Assembly (NCBI GenBank): GCA_964451305.1
Contig: CAYVHV010000013.1
Location: 13,071 to 77,070 of the forward strand
Source: SHLQ01 sp964451305
GTDB taxonomy: Bacteria > Actinomycetota > Acidimicrobiia > Acidimicrobiales > SHLQ01
Direction of reading: 5' to 3'
DNA length: 64,000 nt
Positions 32,185 through 40,247 of the stretch are shown here, in pieces (position 1 is the first letter of the stretch; every line of letters starts with the position of its first letter). A program made the translations under genes and the position numbers. The notes under the pieces were generated by a model, which was not told where the DNA came from, did not search any database, and worked only from the letters and a program-made list of their open reading frames with translations.

Positions 32185-33180
32185 ATGAACATCCTTGACG
32201 AACTGATTGCAGAACGACAGACCCTGATGGTCGACGGGGCGATGGGCACCGAGCTCTTCGCTCGCGGGTTGACCGCTGGCGACCCACCGGAGATGTGGAA
32301 TCTCGATCAACCCGACGAGATCATCGAGATCCATACCAACTACATCAACGCTGGTTCGGACATCATCGTCACCAACTCCTTTGGTGGCACAGCGTTTCGT
32401 TTGAAGCTTCACAAGCTTGAGAACCAGGTCTTTGAGATCAACAAGGCCGCAGCGATGGTCGCCCGTGAAGCGGCCGACAAGTCTGAGCGTCACGTGATCG
32501 TGGCCGGTTCGATGGGTCCGACCGGCGAGCTGTTGCAACCAATGGGAGAGATGACTCCCGAAACTGCGGCCGATGCGTTCGCTGCCCAAGCCGAAGGTCT
32601 CGCCGCCGGTGGCGCGGACATCCTCTGGATCGAAACGATGTCGAGCCTCGAAGAGATCGAAGCCGCGATTGTGGGGGCGCGTCGTGTCACCGGTCTTCCG
32701 ATCGCCGCGACGTTGAGTTACGACACCGCTGGCCGGACGATGATGGGCGTCACCGGAACCCAAGCAGCCGAGCGTCTCACCGAGCTCGGTGTGGCTGCGG
32801 TTGGTGCGAACTGTGGAAACAATGTGGCCGACACCGAAGCGGCCGTTCGCGAGATCAAGGCCGGCGCGGGAGACACGCCGGTGATCGTCAAGGCCAATGC
32901 TGGCATCCCCGAGTTCAAGGGCGACTCGCTCGTCTATAGCGGCTCGGCGCAGGTCATGGGCGCTCACGTGAAGCGCATGATGGCCGACGGTATCGAGATC
33001 ATCGGCGGTTGTTGTGGAACCTCGACCGAGCACCTGATCTACATGCGTGGAGTGATCGATGGGGCAGTGGACGCCCCCGACATTCCAGCCCCTGGTCCCG
33101 CAGTCACCGACGATGATGCCGACGTTGCTGAGCGAGGGCGAGCACGCGGCGAACGGCATCGGCGACGCCGACGCTCATAG
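32185..33180 (+). CDS. Homocysteine S-methyltransferase family protein (BHMT-like)
   Basis: This 331-residue TIM barrel resembles betaine- or methylmethionine-type homocysteine methyltransferases and the N-terminal domain of MetH. It opens with LMVDGAMGTELFARG. Zinc-binding cysteines are visible as one in VGANCGNN and a CC pair in IIGGCCGTS. VTNSFGG and GSMGPTGEL are further family landmarks. The methyl donor is not determinable. The C-terminus is a short tail that ends in Arg repeats, unlike most relatives. The protein would make methionine from homocysteine, complementing the transsulfuration genes at 17600-20141. The start is at ATG 32185. Confidence 0.9.
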   Translation: MNILDELIAERQTLMVDGAMGTELFARGLTAGDPPEMWNLDQPDEIIEIHTNYINAGSDIIVTNSFGGTAFRLKLHKLENQVFEINKAAAMVAREAADKSERHVIVAGSMGPTGELLQPMGEMTPETAADAFAAQAEGLAAGGADILWIETMSSLEEIEAAIVGARRVTGLPIAATLSYDTAGRTMMGVTGTQAAERLTELGVAAVGANCGNNVADTEAAVREIKAGAGDTPVIVKANAGIPEFKGDSLVYSGSAQVMGAHVKRMMADGIEIIGGCCGTSTEHLIYMRGVIDGAVDAPDIPAPGPAVTDDDADVAERGRARGERHRRRRRS

Positions 33181-33219
33181 CGAGGCGATAACTCAGAATC
33201 GCCGATAGCGGAGCGCTCG

Positions 33220-34392
33220 CTAGGCGAGTGTTGCGAGGCGAGCGATCGCTTCGTCGAGAAGTTCGTCCTTCTTGCAGAACGCGAAGCGGATGAAGTGGCG
33301 TCCAGCTTCGGGCGTTGTGTAGAACACTTCGCTCGGTACGGCGACGACGCCGGCAGCTTCGGGAAGCGCGAGGCAGAACTCGACGCTCGTGTCCGGAAGC
33401 CCGTTGCGCTCGGCGACACAGCGTATGTCCGCGGTGAGAAAGTACGTGCCTTGGCAGGGGAGGACGTCGAAGCCTGCTGCGACAAGACCGGCCTGGAGTC
33501 GGTCCCGCTTGTGTAGCAGCTCGTCGCGCAAGCCCGTGAAGTAGTCGTCGTCGAGTTGCAGGCCGGTTTCGATCGCGGGTTGGAGCGGCCCGGCGCTCAC
33601 GAACGTGAGGAACTGCTTCGCGGTCATGATGGCGTTGCGTAGCTCCGGAATGGCCGTGACCCAACCCACCTTCCAACCGGTGAAGGCGAAGGTCTTGCCG
33701 GCCGAACTGATGCTGACCGTTCGTTCTCGCATACCCTCGATGCTGGCCATCGGGATGTGTTCGCCGTCGAAGACCATGTGTTCGTAGACCTCGTCGGTGA
33801 TGACGATGAGGTCGTGGGCAATGGCGAGCGCCGCGATGCTCGTCATCTCGTCGCGGCTGAACACCTTGCCGGTTGGGTTGTGCGGTGTGTTCACCAGGAT
33901 TGCCCGGGTGCAGGGCGAGATCGCTGCCGTGAGCTCGTCGAGGTCGAAGCTGAAGTCGGGCGCGTTTAGCAGGATCGGCTTCTCGACCGCACCCGCCATC
34001 TTGATCGTTGCCGAGTAGCTGTCGTAGGTGGGTTCGAAGGTAATGATTTCGTCGCCGGTATCGCACAGGGCGAGCATCGTCGCGGCGATGGCCTCGGTGG
34101 CGCCCGCGGTGACCAGTACTTCGCTGTTCGGGTCCCATGACAGACCGTAGAAGCGCTGTTGATGATCGGCGATCGCCTGGCGCAGGCCCGGCTGGCCCGG
34201 CAACGGTGGGTATTGGTTCGGTCCGTTGACGATGGCGTGAACGGCCGCGTCAGCGACCTCCTTCGGGCCATCGGTATCGGGAAAGCCCTGTCCGAGGTTG
34301 ATGGATTCGGTCTTGAGGGCCAGCGCGCTCATCTCCGCAAAGATGGTTGTGCCGAATCCCTGAAGACGAGGATTTCGCAAAGCTTCGACCAT
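33220..34392 (-). CDS. Class I PLP aminotransferase (kynurenine/DAP-type)
   Basis: This 390-residue fold-type I aminotransferase has INLGQGFPDTDGP near the N-terminus, NQYPPLPGQPGLRQAI, VTAGATEAI, VNTPHNPTGKVF, ITDEVYEHMVFDG and the PLP-lysine segment ISSAGKTFAFTGWKVGW, with HFIRFAFCK for the carboxylate-binding arginine. This set is typical of the kynurenine/glutamine transaminase and N-succinyl-diaminopimelate aminotransferase-like group; the substrate cannot be fixed. I prefer the ATG at 34392 over 34431 because the latter overlaps the divergent HyuA start. It is convergent with the homocysteine methyltransferase gene. Confidence 0.93.
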   Translation of the reverse strand: MVEALRNPRLQGFGTTIFAEMSALALKTESINLGQGFPDTDGPKEVADAAVHAIVNGPNQYPPLPGQPGLRQAIADHQQRFYGLSWDPNSEVLVTAGATEAIAATMLALCDTGDEIITFEPTYDSYSATIKMAGAVEKPILLNAPDFSFDLDELTAAISPCTRAILVNTPHNPTGKVFSRDEMTSIAALAIAHDLIVITDEVYEHMVFDGEHIPMASIEGMRERTVSISSAGKTFAFTGWKVGWVTAIPELRNAIMTAKQFLTFVSAGPLQPAIETGLQLDDDYFTGLRDELLHKRDRLQAGLVAAGFDVLPCQGTYFLTADIRCVAERNGLPDTSVEFCLALPEAAGVVAVPSEVFYTTPEAGRHFIRFAFCKKDELLDEAIARLATLA

Positions 34393-34421
34393 GGCACGAA
34401 AGTCTGCCACGCTTGACCACC

Positions 34422-36416
34422 GTGGCCACATCTGTTCAGCAATCGCTCCTCGTTGGTGTGGATACCGGTGGCACCTACACCGACGCCGTTGCGATCGATG
34501 CAGCGACTGGTGAGGTGCTCGCTTCGGCCAAGGCCGTGACGACTCGGCACGATCTCGCCGTTGGTGTGTCCGGTGCGCTCACTCGTGTTGTGGAGCGCCT
34601 CGATGTGGCCAACATCGACATGGTTTCGGTTTCGACAACGCTCGCTACGAACGCGGTTGTCGAGGGCCATGGCAGCCCGATCCTCGTTCTGCTCGTTGGC
34701 TTCGATGAGGCGATGATCGGACGAACCGGCATCGGTGGAGCGTTCGGCGACGCGCACATCGTGGCGATCGCCGGAGGCCACGACCACTACGGAGCCGAGC
34801 TCGCGCCTCTCGATACCGATGCGGTGTCTGCGGCGATCACAGAGTTCGGGTCGCGCGTTCGAGCGGTCGCGGTCGCGTCGACCTTTGCCGTGCGTAACCC
34901 GGCACACGAGCATGGCGTCCGCGATCTGGTGACAGCGCAGAGCGAACTTCCGGTGACGGTCTCGTCTTCGCTGAGCGACTCGCTCGATGCGCCTCGTCGA
35001 GCGCTGACGACCGCGTTGAACGCGCGGCTTCTTTCGCGGATCACCGAGCTCATTGCGGCGGTCGACCGATCGCTCGCCGAGCTCGGTGTTACGGCTCCGG
35101 TGATGGTCGCAAAGGGGGACGGCTCTCTCGCGATTGCCGAGTCGGTTGCGCAACGCCCGATCGAAACCATCCTGAGCGGCCCGGCAGCGTCGATCATCGG
35201 AGCGGCGAAACTCACCGACCTCGATGACTTCATCATGACCGATATCGGCGGGACGACGACCGATGTGGCCACGGTGTCGGCCGGCCGTCCGCGTCTGGCC
35301 GCCGAGGGTGCTCGGATCGCTGGGTGGCGAACGATGGTGGAGGCCATCGATGTGCGGACGACCGGGCTTGGCGGGGATAGCGCTGTTCGGACAGAGAAGT
35401 CGACGATCACGATCGGGCCGGAGCGGCGGGTGCCGTTGTCGCTCGTCGCGACCGAACACGTCGATCTTGCAGCAGCGCTGCAAAAGCAGTTGGCGGACCC
35501 GCCATCTCGAGATTTCGCTGGAGTCTTCGCGCAGCGTGTCGACGAGAAAGGCAACTCGATACGTGCCGAGCTCTCGACCGTCGAGGATCGCGTGTACTCG
35601 CGCCTCGGTGCCGCACCCGAACCATTGATCGAGGTTGCGAAGGGTGCGCTCGAACGCAGAGCGCTCGATGATCTGGCAGAGAAGGGCCTCGTTCAGATCG
35701 TTGGCTTCACGCCGTCGGACGCAGCGCACGTGCTCGGCCTGCAGGACAACTGGGCGAGCAGCGCCGCAACGGCCGGAGCAGAACTTCTGGCCTGGTACAC
35801 CGGGGAGACGGCCGAAGCGTTCAGCCAGCGAGTTCGGTCAGAGACCGTGCGCCGCAGTGCGGGGTGCATCCTCGATGTCGCCCTCGACGACGTGGTGCAC
35901 AGCGCATTGGACAATCCGTTGAGCGCTGCGGTGGCTGCGGGAAGCGGCGAGCTCGGTGCCGTCCAGGTCTCGTTCAAAATGGGGACGGCCATCGTTGCTG
36001 TTGGAGGCCCGGCCGAGGTCTACTACCCGGTCGTTGCCGAACGGATTGGAGCAGCGCTCGTCCTGCCCGATGACTTTGCCGTGGCGAACGCCGTCGGCGC
36101 AGCCGCTGGGCATGTCGTTGCGCGTGGCCACAGCGAGGTTCACAGCGACGGGCCGGGTTCGTACCGGCTCATCGCCAGCGATCACACATCGATGTCGAAC
36201 GACGCCGCGGCAGCCCTCGATGAAGCAACAGACCTCGCCCGCCAGGCTGCGCAGGCGACACTGAACGAACGCGTCTACGGCCTCGAACACGGACCGATCG
36301 AGGAGCGGGTCGACATCGTCCGTCACGACGACCCGAATGCCGACGATGACAGAAGCCTGTACGGAGCAACCATCGAAGTCGAGCTACGGACGCTCCCACA
36401 TCGAGTGTCTGACTAG
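34422..36416 (+). CDS. Hydantoinase A / oxoprolinase family protein
   Basis: This 664-residue protein has the ASKHA-type ATPase features of HyuA: LLVGVDTGGTYTDAVAID at the N-terminus, the later GPAASIIGAAKL and the FIMTDIGGTTTDVATV phosphate loop. HyuA acts on 5-oxoproline, hydantoins or acetophenone-like substrates, usually with a HyuB partner, which is absent next door. The start is uncertain: GTG at 34422 puts the GVDTGG motif at residues 12-17, as expected. The C-terminal 150 residues contain a GTAIVAVGGPAEVYYP segment and an acidic tail. Full length for the short HyuA class. Confidence 0.88.
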   Translation: MATSVQQSLLVGVDTGGTYTDAVAIDAATGEVLASAKAVTTRHDLAVGVSGALTRVVERLDVANIDMVSVSTTLATNAVVEGHGSPILVLLVGFDEAMIGRTGIGGAFGDAHIVAIAGGHDHYGAELAPLDTDAVSAAITEFGSRVRAVAVASTFAVRNPAHEHGVRDLVTAQSELPVTVSSSLSDSLDAPRRALTTALNARLLSRITELIAAVDRSLAELGVTAPVMVAKGDGSLAIAESVAQRPIETILSGPAASIIGAAKLTDLDDFIMTDIGGTTTDVATVSAGRPRLAAEGARIAGWRTMVEAIDVRTTGLGGDSAVRTEKSTITIGPERRVPLSLVATEHVDLAAALQKQLADPPSRDFAGVFAQRVDEKGNSIRAELSTVEDRVYSRLGAAPEPLIEVAKGALERRALDDLAEKGLVQIVGFTPSDAAHVLGLQDNWASSAATAGAELLAWYTGETAEAFSQRVRSETVRRSAGCILDVALDDVVHSALDNPLSAAVAAGSGELGAVQVSFKMGTAIVAVGGPAEVYYPVVAERIGAALVLPDDFAVANAVGAAAGHVVARGHSEVHSDGPGSYRLIASDHTSMSNDAAAALDEATDLARQAAQATLNERVYGLEHGPIEERVDIVRHDDPNADDDRSLYGATIEVELRTLPHRVSD

Positions 36417-36568
36417 CGAAAACTGAAAGCTCGAAAGCCGCCGAGTGCTGACCTGCACAAGAAAGCGGCACCTTGTTGGCAATGCCGACCCGACAACCTC
36501 AACAAGAGCAACGGCCCACCGCTACGCAAACGCGGTGACGACAACCCCTGCCTCTAAACGCCCCGGCG

Positions 36569-36967
36569 CTAACCGCCATGTCGAAGAGACCGGATTCGAT
36601 CCGGCCCTCCCGGCAACTTCGAAGCCAGGGCGCTCGTTGGGTCGATGACCTTCCAGACCGGCACGACATCTGATTGCGCCATCCCGCAATCGATCGCGTC
36701 CAAATTCACTTCGGCCGCGACACGCAAGTTCATGCCACACATCACCGGGCACGTGCCATCCGCATCATGCATGTCAGCCAGAGCCTCTCGGAGCTGAGTG
36801 AGGGTCATCGTTTCACCCTGGGGCAGACCGTTCGCGACGGACTCAATGTCCTGCGGGCTCGGGATGAGCACGGTCGTTCCGGCAGGTAGATCGGCGAACT
36901 GTTTGTCATTGACCCGGATGTACGACGGTTTTGCAGCGTCATACCGAGCGTGAAAGTCGGTGCTCAT
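36569..36967 (-). CDS. MGMT-like (Ada DNA-binding-fold) protein
   Basis: This 132-residue cytoplasmic protein resembles, by recalled pattern, a small family annotated as MGMT-related: a GTTVLIPSPQDIESVANGLPQGE start, TLTQLREALADMHDADGTCPVMCG, VWKVI and KLPGGPDRIRSLR. The true alkyltransferase PCHR active site is not present, so DNA repair activity is unlikely or unproven; related alkyltransferase-like proteins only bind DNA. The start ATGA overlaps the MerR regulator's stop, so the two are co-translated and this protein is likely part of the MerR response. The stop is TAG at 36571-36569. Confidence 0.7.
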   Translation of the reverse strand: MSTDFHARYDAAKPSYIRVNDKQFADLPAGTTVLIPSPQDIESVANGLPQGETMTLTQLREALADMHDADGTCPVMCGMNLRVAAEVNLDAIDCGMAQSDVVPVWKVIDPTSALASKLPGGPDRIRSLRHGG

Positions 36968-37770
36968 TCGTTCGTCCCCTCGCCATCGATCGGGAAGAGG
37001 ATCTCGGTGAGCAAGTCGGCCTCGGCAGCATCGGCAGGGCTGTTGAGATAGATCTCGCGCGCCGGGCCCGTGATGACATGGCCCCGTTGCTGAACCCACG
37101 CTGCGATCGCCGCGTACGTTTCGCCCATATTGTCGTAACTCCCTCGATGGATGATCGAGGCCGCAGCGCCCGCCGGAACGGTCACCGTGTCGAGGTCGTA
37201 CGCCGACTCCTCTGCGATAGGAATGCACATGGCGATATCTCCCACCGTGTCACCGTCCGGTGCCTGGTAGTACAGCGTGAATGGTGGGCCGACCGGATCG
37301 ATGTTCTCTTCGGCGAGTGTGCCCATGACCGCACCTAGCCCGTTGGGAATGTCGGTGAAGATCCGCGAGAACGTCGTCTCGGTTCGATGGGCCAGTGCAG
37401 TGATGTTGGGGTTGTTCTTGACAGTGACATCTGTGGACATGATGAATTCCTTTGTTTCAATGCGGCGCTTAAGTTCTTGCGCCTTCCGTTGGATCTCGTC
37501 GCGCTGTTCCTCCAGCGCGGCGAGGTGCGACATCAACAACGATTCAGGATCTTGGCCATCGAGAGCCTCGGCGATCGCCGGCAGCGGCATCGCAACCATT
37601 CGCAATGAGCGAATGGCGTCAGCGCGAGCCAACTGCTCGAGCCGGTAGTACCGGTAGCCGGACTGTGGGTCGACGAACGCGGCGGGCAAGAGCCCAGATT
37701 CGTCGTAGTTCCGCAGCGACTTGATCGACAATCTCGACGCTCGGGCAAATTTTCCTATCGGTAGCAACAT
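36964..37770 (-). CDS. MerR-family regulator with GyrI-like effector domain (BmrR type)
   Basis: The ATG at 37770 gives 268 residues. The N-terminal MerR helix-turn-helix reads LPIGKFARASRLSIKSLRNYDESGLLPAAFVDPQSGYRYYRLEQ. A coiled linker follows (about 75-110: LAALEEQRDEIQRKAQELKRRIE). The C-terminal half is a GyrI-like effector-binding domain (FTLYYQAPDGDTVGDIAMCIPI, IHRGSYDNMGETYAAIAAWV). Such regulators sense hydrophobic drugs. The ATG at 37800 lies inside the operator dyad and is rejected. It is coupled to the MGMT-like gene by an ATGA overlap. No efflux pump is adjacent. Confidence 0.92.
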   Translation of the reverse strand: MLLPIGKFARASRLSIKSLRNYDESGLLPAAFVDPQSGYRYYRLEQLARADAIRSLRMVAMPLPAIAEALDGQDPESLLMSHLAALEEQRDEIQRKAQELKRRIETKEFIMSTDVTVKNNPNITALAHRTETTFSRIFTDIPNGLGAVMGTLAEENIDPVGPPFTLYYQAPDGDTVGDIAMCIPIAEESAYDLDTVTVPAGAAASIIHRGSYDNMGETYAAIAAWVQQRGHVITGPAREIYLNSPADAAEADLLTEILFPIDGEGTNE

Positions 37771-37782
37771 CGTCACGCTCTG

Positions 37783-37814
37783 ATCATCAAGTCTCCCCAT
37801 GAGGGAGAGTCAAG
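37783..37814 (-). promoter_or_regulatory. MerR-type promoter and operator
   Basis: On the minus strand TTGACT (37814-37809) is a -35 box and GATGAT (37788-37783) a plausible -10 with a 20-bp spacer, longer than the normal 17 and as expected for MerR-controlled promoters. Between and overlapping them is a dyad with AGTCTCCC and GGGAGAGT arms (one mismatch), the same type of CTCCC/GGGAG operator known for BmrR-like regulators. Transcription from here would start just ahead of ATG 37770. Confidence 0.65.
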
Positions 37815-37890
37815 CAGAAATTTCAGAACCGACCTGACGGGGCCTGCGCAGCGTGTCCGAGGACGAGAAAATCTGGTGTGTTTCGCCGGG

Positions 37891-38874
37891 TCAGCAGGAG
37901 CTCGCAGCCGGCGATGTTGGCAGCCGAAGGTCGACAACCACTGCCTTGTGATCCGAGCCGGTGATGTCGACGAACTCGTGGCTCAGAACTTCCACCTCGT
38001 CACTCACCAGCGCATGATCGATGCGCAAGCCGGCGAGCCAACCCGGCAACCGGGACGACCACGAGTTTCCGTACCCGGTCCCAAGGCTCGCAAAGCTCAA
38101 CGACGCGGTCGAGTTGAGATCTCGCAACACCGGATTCGTCGGCACGGTGTTGAAATCGCCAACGACAACAGCACACGAGTCCGACCCGGCCAACAACTCT
38201 CCAAGGTCTGCGAACTGTGCGTTACGGATATCGGTGCCCGCTGTCGTGCCCAGGCTCGGAAACGCCCCGTGGATCGAAGAAACAGTGAGCTCTGCATCAC
38301 CAAACTCTGCGGTTCCCACAAAGGTTGGAAACCCCGGAGCTCCGAACTCGATCATGTCGCCGGTCATCTCGACAGTGGAAAAGACGCACTGGCCGTACGT
38401 TCCCTGTTGCGGGGCGCACAGTTGATAGCCGAATGCATCGTCGAGAGCCGACAGCTCGTCGGCCCACTCCGGTGTCACCTCGTGAACCGCGACGACGTCG
38501 GCATCCAGCTCCCGAATCTCGGCAATCACTTGGGCGACATTTGGATTGTCGTACAAGACGTTGGTCGACACGATTCGAACGGCTGGACCATCGTCGACAA
38601 CACCGGGATGGGATCCAACGATGAATGGCACGACGGGTATCGCCGCAAAGGTAGCGGCGGCGGTCAGCAGACCGGCTGGCCAATAGCGCCTGCGAACAAA
38701 CAAATACACGACCGTCGGTACAGAAAGAACGACGATGTGGGCATAGAAGTTGGTCAACAGATCCGACAGCCAGTTGGTGCTCGCCACCAACGACACGACC
38801 ACCGAACCGATGGCGACCCCCGCGCCGGCCATGACCACCCAGTCCACGCGCCTCAGAATGTTCGCCGTGTCCAT
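37891..38874 (-). CDS. Membrane-anchored endonuclease/exonuclease/phosphatase-family protein
   Basis: This 327-residue protein has three or so N-terminal hydrophobic segments (residues about 12-32, 42-60, 66-88), then a catalytic domain facing outside. EEP-fold landmarks are VRIVSTNVLYDN (metal Asn), DADVVAVHEVTPEW (metal Glu at HEV), SSIHGAFPS, VVVGDFNTVPTNPVLRDL and RIDHALVS, ending in GSDHKAVVVDL (catalytic His). The enzyme class cleaves phosphoester bonds in nucleic acids, sphingolipids or inositol phosphates; the substrate is unknown. It is related to the YafD-like membrane EEP proteins. Start is ATG 38874. Confidence 0.88.
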   Translation of the reverse strand: MDTANILRRVDWVVMAGAGVAIGSVVVSLVASTNWLSDLLTNFYAHIVVLSVPTVVYLFVRRRYWPAGLLTAAATFAAIPVVPFIVGSHPGVVDDGPAVRIVSTNVLYDNPNVAQVIAEIRELDADVVAVHEVTPEWADELSALDDAFGYQLCAPQQGTYGQCVFSTVEMTGDMIEFGAPGFPTFVGTAEFGDAELTVSSIHGAFPSLGTTAGTDIRNAQFADLGELLAGSDSCAVVVGDFNTVPTNPVLRDLNSTASLSFASLGTGYGNSWSSRLPGWLAGLRIDHALVSDEVEVLSHEFVDITGSDHKAVVVDLRLPTSPAASSC

Positions 38875-38911
38875 CGACGGAGAATAGCGAGAGCTCGGAC
38901 AGTGCAGGTTG

Positions 38912-39505
38912 TTATGAACCGCTCGTGAGGTCGACTTCGAGGAAGCCGCCGCCCCAACCGTTCGCGAGGTCGCGACCCTCGATCGTCACCGACGTGACGT
39001 CGGACGGAATGACGATGCCGCTTTGCGAACGGGTGAAGGGTTGCTCAGACGCATGGTCATGGGTGAGCACGCGAATGCCAAACTCTTCGCCGTCGGGCCC
39101 AACGACCCTCCACGCATCGGCGTACCGCTCCGGAGTGTCATAGGTCGACGACACGGTCACGTCGAAACGCCATGTGTCATCTCCGGTGAGCGTTGCTTGC
39201 GCCGCGAGAATGTCCGGGAAATCGTCGGAAGTTGTTTCGTGCACGGTCGTTGCGGTCACGGGCTCGGGCGGTGGGGGAGGCGTCGTGGTAGTCGGCGCCT
39301 CTACGACGGGCTCTTCGGTCGAATCGGCTTCAGGAGTCTCGCTCGAATCAGCTTCGGCTTCGACGGTCTCGACAGGATCGTCGGCCACGACGTCAGTGGC
39401 ATCGGCAGTGTCGGCGGTCGAACCGCAGGCGGCGATCACGAGCGCTGCAATGGCGAAGAGGGTAATACGAATCGAGAACTTCACAGCTCCATAGTGCCGC
39501 GTCAT
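38912..39505 (-). CDS. Lipoprotein of unknown function
   Basis: The protein starts at ATG 39505, which overlaps the PAP2 gene stop (ATGA), or at GTG 39484. It has a lipoprotein signal (FAIAALVIAAC), an Asp/Glu/Pro/Thr linker (about residues 30-90) and a compact C-terminal domain of beta strands, WRFDVTVSSTYDTPERYADAWRVVGPDG, FGIRVLTHDHASEQPF, IEGRDLANGWGGGFLEVDL. This suggests a single Ig-like or C2-like beta sandwich. The family is unknown to me. Translational coupling with the PAP2-like gene suggests that the two share a membrane or envelope setting. Confidence 0.78.
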   Translation of the reverse strand: MTRHYGAVKFSIRITLFAIAALVIAACGSTADTADATDVVADDPVETVEAEADSSETPEADSTEEPVVEAPTTTTPPPPPEPVTATTVHETTSDDFPDILAAQATLTGDDTWRFDVTVSSTYDTPERYADAWRVVGPDGEEFGIRVLTHDHASEQPFTRSQSGIVIPSDVTSVTIEGRDLANGWGGGFLEVDLTSGS

Positions 39506-40146
39506 GGCGTTGGAGTTACGGCAGCCTTTGCTTTGCGAGACTTTCTTGCCGGAATCTTCGCTGGGTTCGCTTCGAGCACGATCGCTGCGGTGATTAGCGA
39601 AAGCCCCGTCACGAGTGCGGCACCGATGGCATCGCTCGGCCAGATCTCGCCGTTGACGACGCCACGAATGGCGACGAGCAACGTGAGTACCGTGGCGATT
39701 TCGAGCACGATGTGCCAGAGCAGTTTCGGGGCGCCCACCCACCAGAACATGAGGACGACAAGCCCCCAAAAGACCCCAGCTTGAACAACTTCGAAGCTCG
39801 GGAAGGTGCCAGTCTCCTCGCCGGTTGGGCCAACGCGTCCTACGAGTGCGCCGATGAGCCCAGCGGTTGCATAAGCAAAGACGGTCGTGGTGATGATCGC
39901 GAACGCGGTTCGCCGTTCGAGCCACAGCCCAACGAACACGAGAAGGATGGTTCCAGGGATGATGACCCGGAGATCGCTCAGAATCTGTGCCCGATCCCAG
40001 ACCGACGTGTCGGTGCCGTCGAGCAGCCAATCCATGACGGGTTGTTCGACATTGAGTAGCCAGGCTTCACGCGACCGAGCGATGACAACGGCGAGCACGA
40101 TAGAGCCAAATGCGGCCAACCACGCGCGAGTCCAACTATTCCTCAT
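39502..40146 (-). CDS. PAP2-like membrane protein with degenerate active site
   Basis: This 214-residue protein has about six hydrophobic segments, as in membrane PAP2 phosphatases. Three positions line up with the family's motifs but are altered: GRVGPTGEE (motif 1 RP replaced by VGP), GTFPSFEVVQAG (motif 2 PSGH replaced by PSFEV, no His) and IRGVVNGEIWPSDAIGA (motif 3, R and D kept, His lost). Hence it may lack phosphatase activity or act otherwise; only the fold is inferred. It is followed without a gap by the lipoprotein gene. Start is ATG 40146. Confidence 0.7.
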   Translation of the reverse strand: MRNSWTRAWLAAFGSIVLAVVIARSREAWLLNVEQPVMDWLLDGTDTSVWDRAQILSDLRVIIPGTILLVFVGLWLERRTAFAIITTTVFAYATAGLIGALVGRVGPTGEETGTFPSFEVVQAGVFWGLVVLMFWWVGAPKLLWHIVLEIATVLTLLVAIRGVVNGEIWPSDAIGAALVTGLSLITAAIVLEANPAKIPARKSRKAKAAVTPTP

Positions 40147-40247
40147 GGTTCAAGGCTAGTCGCCCCCAGTCGATACTTCGGGTCAACCAGGTTCGTTGTA
40201 TGGTCGGACTACTTCGGCCAAAGTGCCCGAAGTTCGTAGGAGACGAT

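Noticed and set aside
34329..35729. 466-residue minus-strand frame across the HyuA-like gene
   Set aside because: It is antisense to a gene with clear ATPase motifs and is extremely Arg/His-rich. A shadow of codon bias.
36570..36625. tRNA-like T-arm (ATCGAATCC type) and possible attachment site at the MGMT-like gene end
   Set aside because: Stem and loop resemble a T-arm on the minus strand, but the loop has A in place of the first T, no acceptor or anticodon arm can be built, and the bases encode the normal PGGPDRIRSLR end of the MGMT-like protein.
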